From contig NZ_JACNMJ010000001.1 of NCBI RefSeq assembly GCF_014526325.1, positions 496,001 to 560,000 of the forward strand: DNA of 64,000 nt, given 5' to 3'. Positions within the stretch are counted from its first letter, which is position 1. The number at the start of each line of letters is the position of its first letter. Positions 42,037 to 51,290 of the stretch are shown piece by piece. The stretch comes from Psychroserpens algicola. GTDB lineage: Bacteria; Bacteroidota; Bacteroidia; Flavobacteriales; Flavobacteriaceae. Both the position numbers and the translations under genes were made by a program. Below the pieces are notes generated by a model. It had not been told where the DNA came from. It ran no database searches and saw only the letters and a list, made by a program, of their open reading frames with translations.

Positions 42037-43578
42037 ATGGCAAACGAAGATCAATTTAAGAAAGTAATCTCTCACGCAAAAGAGTACGGTTACGTGTTCC
42101 AAAGTAGTGAAATCTACGATGGATTAAGTGCAGTCTATGACTATGCTCAAAATGGAGCAGAATTAAAGAAAAACATACGCGACTACTGGTGGAAAGCCAT
42201 GGTACAGATGAATGACAATATTGTAGGTATTGATGCGGCTATTTTTATGCATCCTACAACATGGAAAGCTTCTGGCCACGTCGATGCATTCAACGATCCT
42301 TTAATTGACAACAAAGATTCTAAAAAGCGCTATCGTGCTGATGTTTTAGTTGAAGATTATTGTGCTAAAATTGAAAACAAAATTGAAAAAGAAGTCAAAA
42401 AAGCTGAAAAACGCTTTGGAGATGCTTTTAATAAAGATGAATTCATATCTACCAACGGAAGAGTTTTAGGCTATCAGGAAAAAATTGACAGCATCTTAAA
42501 ACGTTTAGGACAATCTTTAGAAAAAGAAGATTTAGCCGATGTAAAAGCACTCATTGAAGAGTTAGAAATTGCCGATCCTATGACAGGTTCAAGAAACTGG
42601 ACAGACGTTAAGCAATTTAACCTCATGTTTGGAACTAAACTTGGAGCTAGTGCCGAAAGCGCTATGGATTTGTATTTGCGTCCTGAAACAGCTCAAGGTA
42701 TTTTTGTTAATTTTTTAAACGTTCAAAAAACGGGACGTATGAAAATTCCTTTTGGAATTGCTCAAACCGGAAAAGCTTTTAGAAATGAGATTGTTGCCAG
42801 ACAGTTTATTTTTAGAATGCGAGAGTTTGAACAAATGGAAATGCAATTCTTTATCAAGCCAGGAACTCAAAAAGAATGGTTTGACCATTGGAAAGAAACA
42901 CGAATGAAATGGCATTTATCACTCGGAATGGGTAATGATAATTACCGTTTTCATGACCATGAAAAATTGGCGCATTACGCTGATGCTGCAACAGATATTG
43001 AATTCAAATTTCCATTCGGATTTAAAGAATTAGAAGGGATACATTCACGTACCGATTTTGATTTAAAGCAGCATGAAGAATACTCTGGTAAAAAACTTCA
43101 GTACTTCGACCACGAAGATAATGCCAGCTACACGCCTTATGTTTTAGAAACGTCTATTGGTTTAGACCGTATGTTTTTAGCGGTATTTTCTAATGCTTTA
43201 GAAGATGAAACATTAGATGATGGAAGCGTGAGGACTGTTTTAAAACTGCCAGCAGTATTAGCACCGACAAAAGCGGCTGTGTTACCATTGGTTAAAAAAG
43301 ATGGATTACCTGAAATAGCGAAATCTATTATTGAAGATTTAAAATGGGATTTTAATGTAACTTACGATGAAAAGGACGCTGTAGGAAGACGTTACAGACG
43401 CCAAGATGCCAACGGAACACCTTTTTGTATCACAGTAGACCACGACACCTTAGAAGACAATACTGTTACCATTCGCCATCGAGACACCATGGAACAGCAG
43501 CGCATTAACATTGCAGACTTACGGGACATCATTAAAAAAGAGGTTGATGTAAAGCATTGGCTTCAAAAAATGAAGTAA
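42037..43578 (+). CDS. glyS: Glycine--tRNA ligase (alpha2 type)
   Basis: A 513-residue class II synthetase that charges tRNA-Gly. It is the homodimeric (alpha2) type, not the alpha2-beta2 bacterial type. Motif 2 and neighbours are visible in MKIPFGIAQTGKAFRNEIVA and FIFRMREFEQMEMQFFIKPG, and motif 3 in YVLETSIGLDRMFLAVFSN. The C-terminal anticodon-binding domain begins near LAPTKAAVLPLVKKDGLPEI. The N-terminus starts ANEDQFKKVISHAKEYGYVF with the YVFQSSEIYDGLSAVYDYA motif. Strong terminators flank it, so it is monocistronic. Confidence 0.97.
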   Translation: MANEDQFKKVISHAKEYGYVFQSSEIYDGLSAVYDYAQNGAELKKNIRDYWWKAMVQMNDNIVGIDAAIFMHPTTWKASGHVDAFNDPLIDNKDSKKRYRADVLVEDYCAKIENKIEKEVKKAEKRFGDAFNKDEFISTNGRVLGYQEKIDSILKRLGQSLEKEDLADVKALIEELEIADPMTGSRNWTDVKQFNLMFGTKLGASAESAMDLYLRPETAQGIFVNFLNVQKTGRMKIPFGIAQTGKAFRNEIVARQFIFRMREFEQMEMQFFIKPGTQKEWFDHWKETRMKWHLSLGMGNDNYRFHDHEKLAHYADAATDIEFKFPFGFKELEGIHSRTDFDLKQHEEYSGKKLQYFDHEDNASYTPYVLETSIGLDRMFLAVFSNALEDETLDDGSVRTVLKLPAVLAPTKAAVLPLVKKDGLPEIAKSIIEDLKWDFNVTYDEKDAVGRRYRRQDANGTPFCITVDHDTLEDNTVTIRHRDTMEQQRINIADLRDIIKKEVDVKHWLQKMK

Positions 43579-43608
43579 GAGTTCTTTTTTGATCAAACTT
43601 ACAGAATA

Positions 43609-43642
43609 AAAAAACGCGCAAATAGTTATTTGCGCGTTTTTT
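43609..43642. terminator. Bidirectional terminator after glyS
   Basis: Perfect 15-bp stem with GC core CGCGCA/TGCGCG, a four-base loop, and six A and six T at the ends, between convergent genes. Confidence 0.9.
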
Positions 43643-43665
43643 CATAGTAATTAAAAGTAAAATCG

Positions 43666-44220
43666 TTAAAAACGATAACCAACTGTAATTCCTAATTTCC
43701 CTACAAAATCAATACCTGATTCGTTAGCATTAAACAAATTACGGCCTACACCAAGACTTAGTTCGCCAACAAATCCATTATTAGTTACCCACTTGCCTCC
43801 TAATCCGATACCTAAAGCAAAGTCTGTAATATTATCCTCTTCTACACTTAGAATATCGCCTTGATTGTCAAAATAGGTAATTCTGTTTCCTTCTACATTA
43901 TTTAACATTCCGAAACCTTCTAAAAAGAATCCTGCAGCGTATTTCTCACCAAAATACAATCTATAATATGGTGAAATATAATAGTTAAGATCCGTATCCA
44001 GATCATTATCATAAACAACAAAACCATTGATTCCTATGGCTGATTCTTCATTTAAAAGGTATTCATACGTACCTTCAAATGCGCCAACAATTAATGATAA
44101 GGCATTTAGTTTTACTTCACTTTTAGGAAAGTCTACATCCTGATCTGCAATATCTTCATCTTGAGCAAATAATGGTATGGTAAATAAAAAGACGAAAGCA
44201 CATAAAATAGATTTTTTCAT
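43666..44220 (-). CDS. DUF3575-like outer-membrane beta-barrel protein
   Basis: A 184-residue protein with a signal peptide (MKKSILCAFVFLFTIPLFAQ) and an acidic mature N-terminus. Barrel strands are visible in KLNALSLIVGAFEGTYEYLL, IGINGFVVYDNDL, SPYYRLYFGEKYAAGFFLEG and NGFVGELSLGVGRNLF, ending GKLGITVGYRF with the terminal Phe typical of barrels. The order of strands fits DUF3575. Outer-membrane location is inferred; role unknown. Confidence 0.75.
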   Translation of the reverse strand: MKKSILCAFVFLFTIPLFAQDEDIADQDVDFPKSEVKLNALSLIVGAFEGTYEYLLNEESAIGINGFVVYDNDLDTDLNYYISPYYRLYFGEKYAAGFFLEGFGMLNNVEGNRITYFDNQGDILSVEEDNITDFALGIGLGGKWVTNNGFVGELSLGVGRNLFNANESGIDFVGKLGITVGYRF

Positions 44221-44309
44221 AGTTATAAATAGTTAAGATTAATTAGCATATTGTAGCAACAATTATACCATTAAAGATGGTAAAAGCATCTAAAGGTTGC
44301 GTTAAAAAA

Positions 44310-47300
44310 TTAAAAATAAGCTTTCAGTTGAACAGTCCCTGTATGAATCGTTTTGCTGGTTTCGGTCTTTCGTCCGAAATAATTTAAATTCAAATCTAAA
44401 AATTTAGTAAGTTTCTTTTGAGCTAATAAACTCCATGTAAAATTATTTCCGGGTTGTAAGCCTTCTAAAATCTGATAGGCTACAGGTGTATTTGCATTTC
44501 CGGTAAATTCATTTTTAAAGAAATTAACTTCACCAGTCAATGCCAGTTGATTCGTGTTATTATAAGTAAAAGAGAGTCCGTAATTACTCTGTAACAATTG
44601 CTCCATACTTCCAATAGTATTGTCTTTTGAAGTGTATTGATAAAACACATCAAATCGTGCATTTTCATTAAATATGTATGATAATTTGGGCTGAAACCTT
44701 ACTTCATCCAGCTTGTAATTACGTGTGACAAAATTTTCATTTAAACTTTCATTCGTCTCCAAACTAGACTGTAAATTTATCAACCAGCTCGTCCAGAATT
44801 TATGGTTGAATTGCACTTGATGACTCTGCAATTTATTCTCCTGAAAACCTATTGACAATGTCGTTCTGTTGGTATTTGATAAAAAGGTATAAGATGTTGT
44901 AAAATGCTGTTGTCCTCTATTAAAGAATACTACATTTCTAATGCTATTATTTAATGCCAATTGGCTTTCTTCATCTGTCGAAAACGGATTCAAATCAAAC
45001 TCCTCACCTTCTCGTTTATTTTTCCTATCAATTAAAAAAGAGGTTTGATTATAAAAATGAGACCAGAATTTCTTCATGTTATCTTCGGAAACAGACCATT
45101 GTTTCGGATTAATGGTCAGCGTTTGGCTAAAGCGATTTTGATGGGTTTTCACAAACACCTGATTAGGCAACAACACCCGAATATAATCCCCTTGATCAGA
45201 AAATTGAGCAACTTCAAATTCATTGAGTTCTTGTATACCATTCTCGTTATAATCTATCCAGGTATACGCACCTTGACCAGGTTCTACTTCAACATAGGTA
45301 AAATCCTGTTGTGGTAATGTTCCCGAATTGGTTTCAAAAACCGTATTCCAAAGCACTAAATTATTCCATAATTTTTGACTAAAGTTTAATCTGGAGTTTA
45401 ATGAATTTTCATCTTCAACACTATCATCATCACTTTTTAACCTACGGAAATTGGCATAAATACCTAAATTGGTATTTTGATTTTGAATGATTTTTGATTT
45501 TAAATAATAAGTGTTAGAGCTATTTACACGTTTAACCTCATTGGCCCTTAAGCTATCATTCACTCGGTGTTTATAACCAATTTCAACAAAAACACCTGTA
45601 CTGTCGCCATAACCTGTAAAGGCTTCATAAGACGTAAAACGCTGACTCAAATTGGTTAATTGATTGGTTGCTCGTTCGCGTTGTTCGCTATCTTCAAGAG
45701 CTATTTTGGCTCCAACCCATTGTTTGTTAAAAGTATAAGTTACTCTATTAAATGAACGTATAAACGTAGAGGTCGACAAGTTACTTTTATTACTCAAAAA
45801 ACTTGAGTTTGTAAATATATTGAAGTCTTTTAATTGAAGATTAGCTAATACATTATGACGGTTTCCGTTAAAATTTTCAGAGTAATTCAGATGTTCAAAC
45901 TTATACGTTGCAATACCCTTTTTCGAATGTATGAGGTCTAAACCCGAAGACCATAACATCTGGTTTCCTAAGGGATTTTCGAGATTCCAATCTCTATCAA
46001 ATTCGGCGCGATACAGTCGCTGGATGGTATTAAAGTTTTTATTGATAATATCGACATCAGCATAAGCATTAAGATTCCAGAGGCTGTCAGTTTTAATAAT
46101 AGTCTGGTTGACTTTAAGTTTGGCGGCAAAACCGTCATTATCATTATCATCTAAACTAGAAAATAAGTTAACATCATTTTTACTTCCAGAAAGTTCAAAA
46201 AAGATGTCGGTTTGCGCACTGGGTTTATAAGTTCCGTTAACCACTGCAACCTGAAGTTTTTCGGGTGCAATTAAACGCACAATAGGGTCGTAATTTCCTT
46301 GCGGAATGCCATTAACAGGAGCGATATATTCAAAAATGTTTTCAACAGCATTACTGTTTATCAAGACATAATTACCTTGGTTTTCACCAACCAGAGTAAA
46401 CCGAACGCTAAACAATTCGTCATCTGGATTGTTTGAAAATACAAATACTTCATTGCCATCAACAATATCTTTTCGATATAATATTCGGTTGTCATCAAAA
46501 GCTTCAGCAACATCAGAAGGCGCAACCATTAAGGTTTCGTCGTCTCCAGCATTTGATAAGATTTCAACCTGTTCAGGAGACAGGTTTTGTTGTAATGGCT
46601 GGTTTTTTGCATCAGCTTCAGAATAGACAAACACCCCAAGTTTTAACGTTTCTGTTTCATATGATCCGCCTCCAAAAATGGTAAACCTCGAAAAGTTTCG
46701 CTCACTAAATTGGTAATCAACAGTGATACGCATTTCTGAAGTGATTGGATACGTTGAATTAAAAATAATCTCTCCAGCATTATAATCGATAATATAATCT
46801 TTGTTTTCACCACGTTCAATAGGAATGCCGTTAACGTAAACCGTTTCACTTCCCGAAACAATTAGCACAAATAATTCGTTATTGGGTCCAGTAAGTTTAT
46901 AGGGTCCTTGATTACCTTCTTGAGCAGTAAATTTACTCGTTGTAAATTGTCCACGCACTAAAGCTCCAGAGGCGAAGGCATTTGTTTTTGATGTTTCACC
47001 ATCAAAATTAGCACTAACCTGCAAGCCCTGTACACGCTTGGTGAAATTTGCAAAATAGCTATTGGTATTAACCAAATCGATATCTCCGGCTCTAATGTTC
47101 CAAGAGTCGCTAAACAGCTCTATAAACACTTGATCAAATTCGTCTAAGCGTTGCGAATATCCACTTTCCTGCAATGGTATATTTGCATCTTGAATGGAGG
47201 CTCTAAGTGAGACTTTATCACTTAATTTTCCGGAAATTTGCAAATCGAGTTCACTATTTAATACTGAATTTTGATTGTTCCCTAAGGTCACACCTCTCGA

Positions 47301-47720
47301 GATACTTCCAGATGTACTTAAACCATCAAACGGCGTAAAACTTTGCTCTACATTAGATTGGTTGAGTTTATAAAGTTTTTGAAGATTGCCAGTGTTTTGT
47401 ACAATTATCTTATCGTCGAGCTGAAAATATTTCCGCGTTAAAAAATCGGGATAACGCAAATAATCGATAGCTACAGAATCGACATCGATAGGTTTTTTAA
47501 ACCTGAGAACTGCCTTAGCAAAATCAACACTGTAATAAGACGTATCGATTGTGGTTTGATCTTTCCGTTTTAATATAAACCAACTTGAATTTATACTCAC
47601 AGTATCGATTTGTATCGAATCTTTAACAGCCACTAGTTTACGCCTGTAATTAGAGCTATCTTCTTGAGCTAAAGCACAAAAAGACATCATAAAACATAAA
47701 ATAGAAATAGCAATTTTCAT
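44310..47720 (-). CDS. Very large outer-membrane beta-barrel protein of unknown function
   Basis: A 1136-residue exported protein with a signal peptide (MKIAISILCFMMSFCALAQ). The N-terminal part (about residues 20-130) contains DSIQIDTVSINSSWFILKRK and YLRYPDFLTRKYFQLDD. A plug-like region follows with SGSISRGVTLGNNQNSVLNS, LDLQISGKLSDKVSLRASIQ and NIRAGDIDLVNTNSYFANFT. The last 600 residues show strand pairs typical of a barrel, closing with FLDLNLNYFGRKTETSKTIH and TVQLKAYF. No TonB box or CarboxypepD domain is seen, so it is not a standard TonB receptor. I know similar uncharacterised proteins in Bacteroidota, but no function. Single gene. Confidence 0.75.
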   Translation of the reverse strand: MKIAISILCFMMSFCALAQEDSSNYRRKLVAVKDSIQIDTVSINSSWFILKRKDQTTIDTSYYSVDFAKAVLRFKKPIDVDSVAIDYLRYPDFLTRKYFQLDDKIIVQNTGNLQKLYKLNQSNVEQSFTPFDGLSTSGSISRGVTLGNNQNSVLNSELDLQISGKLSDKVSLRASIQDANIPLQESGYSQRLDEFDQVFIELFSDSWNIRAGDIDLVNTNSYFANFTKRVQGLQVSANFDGETSKTNAFASGALVRGQFTTSKFTAQEGNQGPYKLTGPNNELFVLIVSGSETVYVNGIPIERGENKDYIIDYNAGEIIFNSTYPITSEMRITVDYQFSERNFSRFTIFGGGSYETETLKLGVFVYSEADAKNQPLQQNLSPEQVEILSNAGDDETLMVAPSDVAEAFDDNRILYRKDIVDGNEVFVFSNNPDDELFSVRFTLVGENQGNYVLINSNAVENIFEYIAPVNGIPQGNYDPIVRLIAPEKLQVAVVNGTYKPSAQTDIFFELSGSKNDVNLFSSLDDNDNDGFAAKLKVNQTIIKTDSLWNLNAYADVDIINKNFNTIQRLYRAEFDRDWNLENPLGNQMLWSSGLDLIHSKKGIATYKFEHLNYSENFNGNRHNVLANLQLKDFNIFTNSSFLSNKSNLSTSTFIRSFNRVTYTFNKQWVGAKIALEDSEQRERATNQLTNLSQRFTSYEAFTGYGDSTGVFVEIGYKHRVNDSLRANEVKRVNSSNTYYLKSKIIQNQNTNLGIYANFRRLKSDDDSVEDENSLNSRLNFSQKLWNNLVLWNTVFETNSGTLPQQDFTYVEVEPGQGAYTWIDYNENGIQELNEFEVAQFSDQGDYIRVLLPNQVFVKTHQNRFSQTLTINPKQWSVSEDNMKKFWSHFYNQTSFLIDRKNKREGEEFDLNPFSTDEESQLALNNSIRNVVFFNRGQQHFTTSYTFLSNTNRTTLSIGFQENKLQSHQVQFNHKFWTSWLINLQSSLETNESLNENFVTRNYKLDEVRFQPKLSYIFNENARFDVFYQYTSKDNTIGSMEQLLQSNYGLSFTYNNTNQLALTGEVNFFKNEFTGNANTPVAYQILEGLQPGNNFTWSLLAQKKLTKFLDLNLNYFGRKTETSKTIHTGTVQLKAYF

Positions 47721-47855
47721 TCCCTATATAAACTTCTAAAGACAGAAATTATTTTATGGTTAAAATGCCCTTAAAATAATAGTGTAAAAGTACAGTATTA
47801 TTTAATTTAGACCGATAATAGACATTTAACAAAAAATATCTAATAAATTTATATT

Positions 47856-48617
47856 ATGAAAATAGTTTCTTACAACGTAAATGGCATCAGAGCAGCAATG
47901 AACAAAGGCCTAATCGACTGGCTTACAAGTGCAAATCCAGACGTGATTTGTTTGCAAGAAATTAAAGCCATGAAAGAGCAAGTTGATATAGAAGCTATTG
48001 AAAATGCAGGTTACAAATACAACTATTGGTTTAGTGCGCAAAAGAAAGGTTATAGTGGAGTTGCTATTTTGAGTAAAACCGAGCCTGATCATGTTGAGTA
48101 TGGAACAGGTATTGAATCTATGGATTTTGAAGGCCGAAATATTAGAGTTGATTTTAATGGTCTATCTATTATGAGTATGTACTTACCTTCTGGAACCAAT
48201 GACGCGAGACTGGCACATAAATTTGAGTATATGAATATGATTCATCAGTATTTAAATGACTTACGCCAGGAGAAACCAAATTTAGTTGTATTGGGAGATT
48301 ATAATATTTGTCATGAAGAAATAGACATTCATAATCCAAAAATGAAAGGTGTCTCGGGATTTTTACCTGAAGAGCGTGAATGGCTTGGGAATTTTATAAA
48401 TAGTGGTTTTATAGATTCTTACAGATATCTACATCCCGAAAAGCAGGAATTTTCCTGGTGGAGCTACAGAGCCAATTCTAGAGCTAATAATAAAGGCTGG
48501 CGTTTAGATTATGCTATGGTGAGTGAGCCTTTACAAGAAAATATAAAACGTAGCGTTATCCTTACTGAAGCTGTCCATAGTGACCATTGTCCAATTCTAA
48601 TTGAAATAAAACACTAA
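47856..48617 (+). CDS. xth: Exodeoxyribonuclease III / AP endonuclease
   Basis: A 253-residue metal-dependent nuclease that cuts at abasic sites in base-excision repair. Motifs are MKIVSYNVNGIRAAMNKGLI, VICLQEIKAMKEQ (Glu ligand), GYSGVAILSKTEPDHVEYGT, VVLGDYNICHEEIDIHNPK and the C-terminal EAVHSDHCPILIEIK with the catalytic His. Length matches ExoIII. It starts 26 bases upstream of the OmpA lipoprotein gene and runs in the same direction. Confidence 0.95.
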   Translation: MKIVSYNVNGIRAAMNKGLIDWLTSANPDVICLQEIKAMKEQVDIEAIENAGYKYNYWFSAQKKGYSGVAILSKTEPDHVEYGTGIESMDFEGRNIRVDFNGLSIMSMYLPSGTNDARLAHKFEYMNMIHQYLNDLRQEKPNLVVLGDYNICHEEIDIHNPKMKGVSGFLPEEREWLGNFINSGFIDSYRYLHPEKQEFSWWSYRANSRANNKGWRLDYAMVSEPLQENIKRSVILTEAVHSDHCPILIEIKH

Positions 48618-48643
48618 CATTAAAACAACTTAACCTGATTACC

Positions 48644-49603
48644 ATGATTAAAAAATTGTCATTAATAGCACTTAGTTTATTATTAACCACATCTTGTGTT
48701 TCTAAAAAAATATATACCGATTTAGAAGATAAATATGCTAACCTGAAAAAAGAAAACCGAAAATTATCTGATGATAATGCCAGTTTACAAACTGCTTTAA
48801 ATAAAGCTAAAAATGAACTCAGCACTTTGCAAGATAACTATGACAATGCCATTGCTAACCGAAACCGATGGGAAGGCGAATATAAAGCTTTAGTTAACGA
48901 ACATAAAAACCTTGAAGATTCCTATGAGGCATTAGAAAAAAACAGTAGTGCTTCTATTGCTGCAAATTCAAAAAAGAATAGAGAACTACTGGCACAACTA
49001 GAAGCTAAAGAACAAGCCATATTAGCTGAAAACAGGAGACTAGAACAGCTTAAAAAAGAATTAGAGTCTAGATCACAGCGCGTTGCCGAATTAGAAAATG
49101 TGATTGCTTCTAAAGATGCAGCCATGACACAATTAAAGAATGCAATTTCTAAAGCCTTAACCAATTTTGAAGGTAAAGGCCTCACTGTAGAACAACGCAA
49201 TGGTAAAGTATATGTATCTATGGAAAATAAACTTCTTTTTGAATCTGGAAGCTGGGCAGTTGGCACACAAGGCAAACAAGCGGTAAAGCAGCTTGGTGAA
49301 GTTTTAGCTGATAACCCAGACATTGCTATTTTAATAGAAGGTCACACAGATAATGTCCCTTATAAAGGCAATGCACAATTAAGTGGTAACTGGGATTTAT
49401 CAACTAAGCGCGCCACAGCCATCGTTAATATATTGAGAGAAAATGCGAGTATTAACCCAGAGAATTTAACAGCAGCTGGTCGTGGTGAATTTGCACCAAT
49501 TGCCAGTAATGATACTGCTGAAGGTAAAGCCAAAAACCGTCGTATAGAAGTTATTTTAACTCCTAAACTGGATGAGATCTCTAAGCTTCTGAACGATATT
49601 TAA
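48644..49603 (+). CDS. OmpA-family lipoprotein with coiled-coil stalk
   Basis: A 319-residue lipoprotein. The lipobox is LLLTTSC (Cys18). A coiled-coil stalk of about 140 residues (DLEDKYANLKKENRKLSDDN through LEKNSSASIAANSKKNREL) leads to a peptidoglycan-binding OmpA domain: LFESGSWAVGTQGKQAVKQL, DIAILIEGHTDNVPYKGNAQ and RGEFAPIASNDTAEGKAKNR. The Asp and Arg of the latter two bind diaminopimelate. The protein should bridge outer membrane and peptidoglycan. It follows xth after 26 bases and ends with a hairpin. Confidence 0.9.
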   Translation: MIKKLSLIALSLLLTTSCVSKKIYTDLEDKYANLKKENRKLSDDNASLQTALNKAKNELSTLQDNYDNAIANRNRWEGEYKALVNEHKNLEDSYEALEKNSSASIAANSKKNRELLAQLEAKEQAILAENRRLEQLKKELESRSQRVAELENVIASKDAAMTQLKNAISKALTNFEGKGLTVEQRNGKVYVSMENKLLFESGSWAVGTQGKQAVKQLGEVLADNPDIAILIEGHTDNVPYKGNAQLSGNWDLSTKRATAIVNILRENASINPENLTAAGRGEFAPIASNDTAEGKAKNRRIEVILTPKLDEISKLLNDI

Positions 49604-49627
49604 TATCTAAAATCTTAACATACATTT

Positions 49628-49659
49628 AGATGGTTCTGTTTATATAAGCAGAACCATCT
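49628..49659 (+). terminator. Hairpin after the OmpA lipoprotein gene
   Basis: Perfect 11-bp stem AGATGGTTCTG/CAGAACCATCT with a ten-base loop, 25 bases after the stop. The 3' tail is only moderately T-rich, so termination may be incomplete. Confidence 0.55.
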
Positions 49660-49738
49660 TCTTATCTTTACATTTATAAAAAAACAAGGCAACTAGGTTC
49701 GCAGATGATAATCGAACCCTATTAAACTAAAATAATGA

Positions 49739-49763
49739 GATTCTGAAACAAGTTCAGAATGAC
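49739..49763 (+). repeat. REP-like palindrome just upstream of the aldo/keto reductase
   Basis: Arms ATTCTGAA and TTCAGAAT around ACAAG, ending ATGAC. Same family as the pair in leuS, with compensatory stem changes. It ends six bases before the start codon at 49770, so it may fold in the translation start region. Confidence 0.75.
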
Positions 49764-49769
49764 GATACT

Positions 49770-50807
49770 ATGAGATACACAACATTACCAAAAACCGATA
49801 TAAAAGTTAGTAAAATATGTCTTGGGACTATGACCTGGGGAAATCAAAATACTCAAGAAGAAGGGTTTGCCCAAATGGATTTAGCTTTAGACAAAGGTGT
49901 TAATTTCTTTGATTGTGCAGAATTATATCCTGTGCCAGCTACTGCTGAAACTTATGCAGAAACCGAACGTATTATAGGAAACTGGTTTGAGAAAACAGGA
50001 CATAGAGATAAAATTGTATTAGCTACCAAAATAGCAGGAACAGGTGATTATACAGCGCATATTAGAACTAATGGATTTAGTAAAGCAGCACTTCATGATG
50101 CTGTTCATAATAGTTTGAAGCGTCTCAAAACCGATTATATTGATTTATACCAATTGCATTGGCCAGAACGTGATACCAATACGTTTGGAATTAGAGATTA
50201 TACACATAATCCTAATGACCCATGGACTGATAATTTTAATGAAATTTTGCATAACCTCGATGAACTTATCAAATCGGGTAAGATTCGCCACGTAGGAATT
50301 TCAAATGAAAAAGCATGGGGAACCATGCGTTACTTAGAAGAATCTAAAACCAATAAACTTCCGCGAATGATTACCATTCAAAATGCGTATTCGTTATTAA
50401 ATCGTGTGTTTGAAGGTGATATGGCAGAAATAGCCATTCGTGAGGAGATCGGACTCTTAGCTTATTCGCCAATGGCATTTGGTGTGCTTTCAGGCAAATA
50501 TATTAATGGGACCGCAGGTGAAAATGCACGATTAAAGTTATTTCCGAGATTTTCGAGATATAGTAGTGCTAAGGCTACCGAGGCTACAAAACGTTACATG
50601 CAAATTGCTAAAGATCACAATATGACTTTAGCACAAATGGCTCTGGCTTTTGTAACCGACAGACCATTTATGACGAGTAATATTATTGGAGCAACTTCTT
50701 TAGAACAGCTGGAAGAAAATATTGATAGCGTCGATATTATACTAAACGATGAGATTCTTAAAGCAATTAATGACGTGCATGCAGAGATTCCTAATCCTGC
50801 GCCATAA
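49770..50807 (+). CDS. NADP(H)-dependent aldo/keto reductase (Tas/YajO-like)
   Basis: A 345-residue TIM-barrel oxidoreductase. It shows TMTWGNQNTQEEGFAQMDLA, the catalytic tetrad region (DCAELYPVP with Tyr, then LATKIAG with Lys) and LYQLHWPERDTNTFG with His. IRHVGISNEKAWGTM and GLLAYSPMAFGVLSGKYI are cofactor-side motifs, and TSNIIGATSLEQLEENI is the C-terminal NADPH-binding loop. The substrate is not evident. A palindromic repeat sits immediately before the start. The neighbouring lipoprotein gene follows after eight bases and may be co-transcribed. Confidence 0.93.
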   Translation: MRYTTLPKTDIKVSKICLGTMTWGNQNTQEEGFAQMDLALDKGVNFFDCAELYPVPATAETYAETERIIGNWFEKTGHRDKIVLATKIAGTGDYTAHIRTNGFSKAALHDAVHNSLKRLKTDYIDLYQLHWPERDTNTFGIRDYTHNPNDPWTDNFNEILHNLDELIKSGKIRHVGISNEKAWGTMRYLEESKTNKLPRMITIQNAYSLLNRVFEGDMAEIAIREEIGLLAYSPMAFGVLSGKYINGTAGENARLKLFPRFSRYSSAKATEATKRYMQIAKDHNMTLAQMALAFVTDRPFMTSNIIGATSLEQLEENIDSVDIILNDEILKAINDVHAEIPNPAP

Positions 50808-50815
50808 GTAACATT

Positions 50816-51229
50816 ATGACAGCTAAAATAAACTTAATATTATTCATTTTAATGATTAGCTCTATGAGCTGTAAAGCTCAACAGACAAATGGCTCCTCAT
50901 CTGACGTAATTAGTATTACGTCAAAACTAATTGGCGCTTGGGTTTCAGAGGATGACGCAAATTGGACCATAGAATTTACAACAGATGGAAAATGTTATTG
51001 GCACTACACCAATGACGATACAGATACTCATGACTTTTCAGTATCTACATCATCACCTCAATGTGGATATGATGTTAGAACCAATGTTACGGAAGACTTT
51101 TATCTACGTTTAATTGACCAAAGTGATGCTTCAGAAAGCTGCTATGAAATACTAGGTGTAAATGAAGATTCCCTATCACTAAGTACAATTAGCTTAACTG
51201 TGAAAAATTATCTATTCAATAAACAGTAG
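50816..51229 (+). CDS. Small lipoprotein, lipocalin-like
   Basis: A 137-residue lipoprotein with signal peptide and lipobox ISSMSCKAQ (Cys19). The mature part, LIGAWVSEDDANWTIEFTTD, then GKCYWHYTNDDTDTHDFS, resembles short lipocalin-like domains found in Bacteroidota. Two Cys pairs could form disulfides. Function unknown. It lies eight bases after the aldo/keto reductase and before a strong terminator. Confidence 0.6.
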   Translation: MTAKINLILFILMISSMSCKAQQTNGSSSDVISITSKLIGAWVSEDDANWTIEFTTDGKCYWHYTNDDTDTHDFSVSTSSPQCGYDVRTNVTEDFYLRLIDQSDASESCYEILGVNEDSLSLSTISLTVKNYLFNKQ

Positions 51230-51252
51230 ATATAATATACTCATTAAAAACA

Positions 51253-51285
51253 AAAACCCCTTTCCGTTATACGAAAAGGGGTTTT
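51253..51285. terminator. Bidirectional terminator between the lipoprotein and rng
   Basis: Arms AAAACCCCTTTCCG and CGAAAAGGGGTTTT (one mismatch) with a short loop, between convergent genes. Confidence 0.85.
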
Positions 51286-51290
51286 AGATA

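Noticed and set aside
48922-49323. Open frame of 133 codons on the minus strand
   Set aside because: Antisense to the OmpA lipoprotein gene; rich in Ser, Cys and Leu as expected from a reverse reading of Lys/Glu/Ala codons.
49695-49718. GGTTCG...CGAACC motif as a tRNA T-arm
   Set aside because: Neither strand shows an acceptor stem, D-arm or anticodon arm at the right distances. It is a simple six-base hairpin in an intergenic region.
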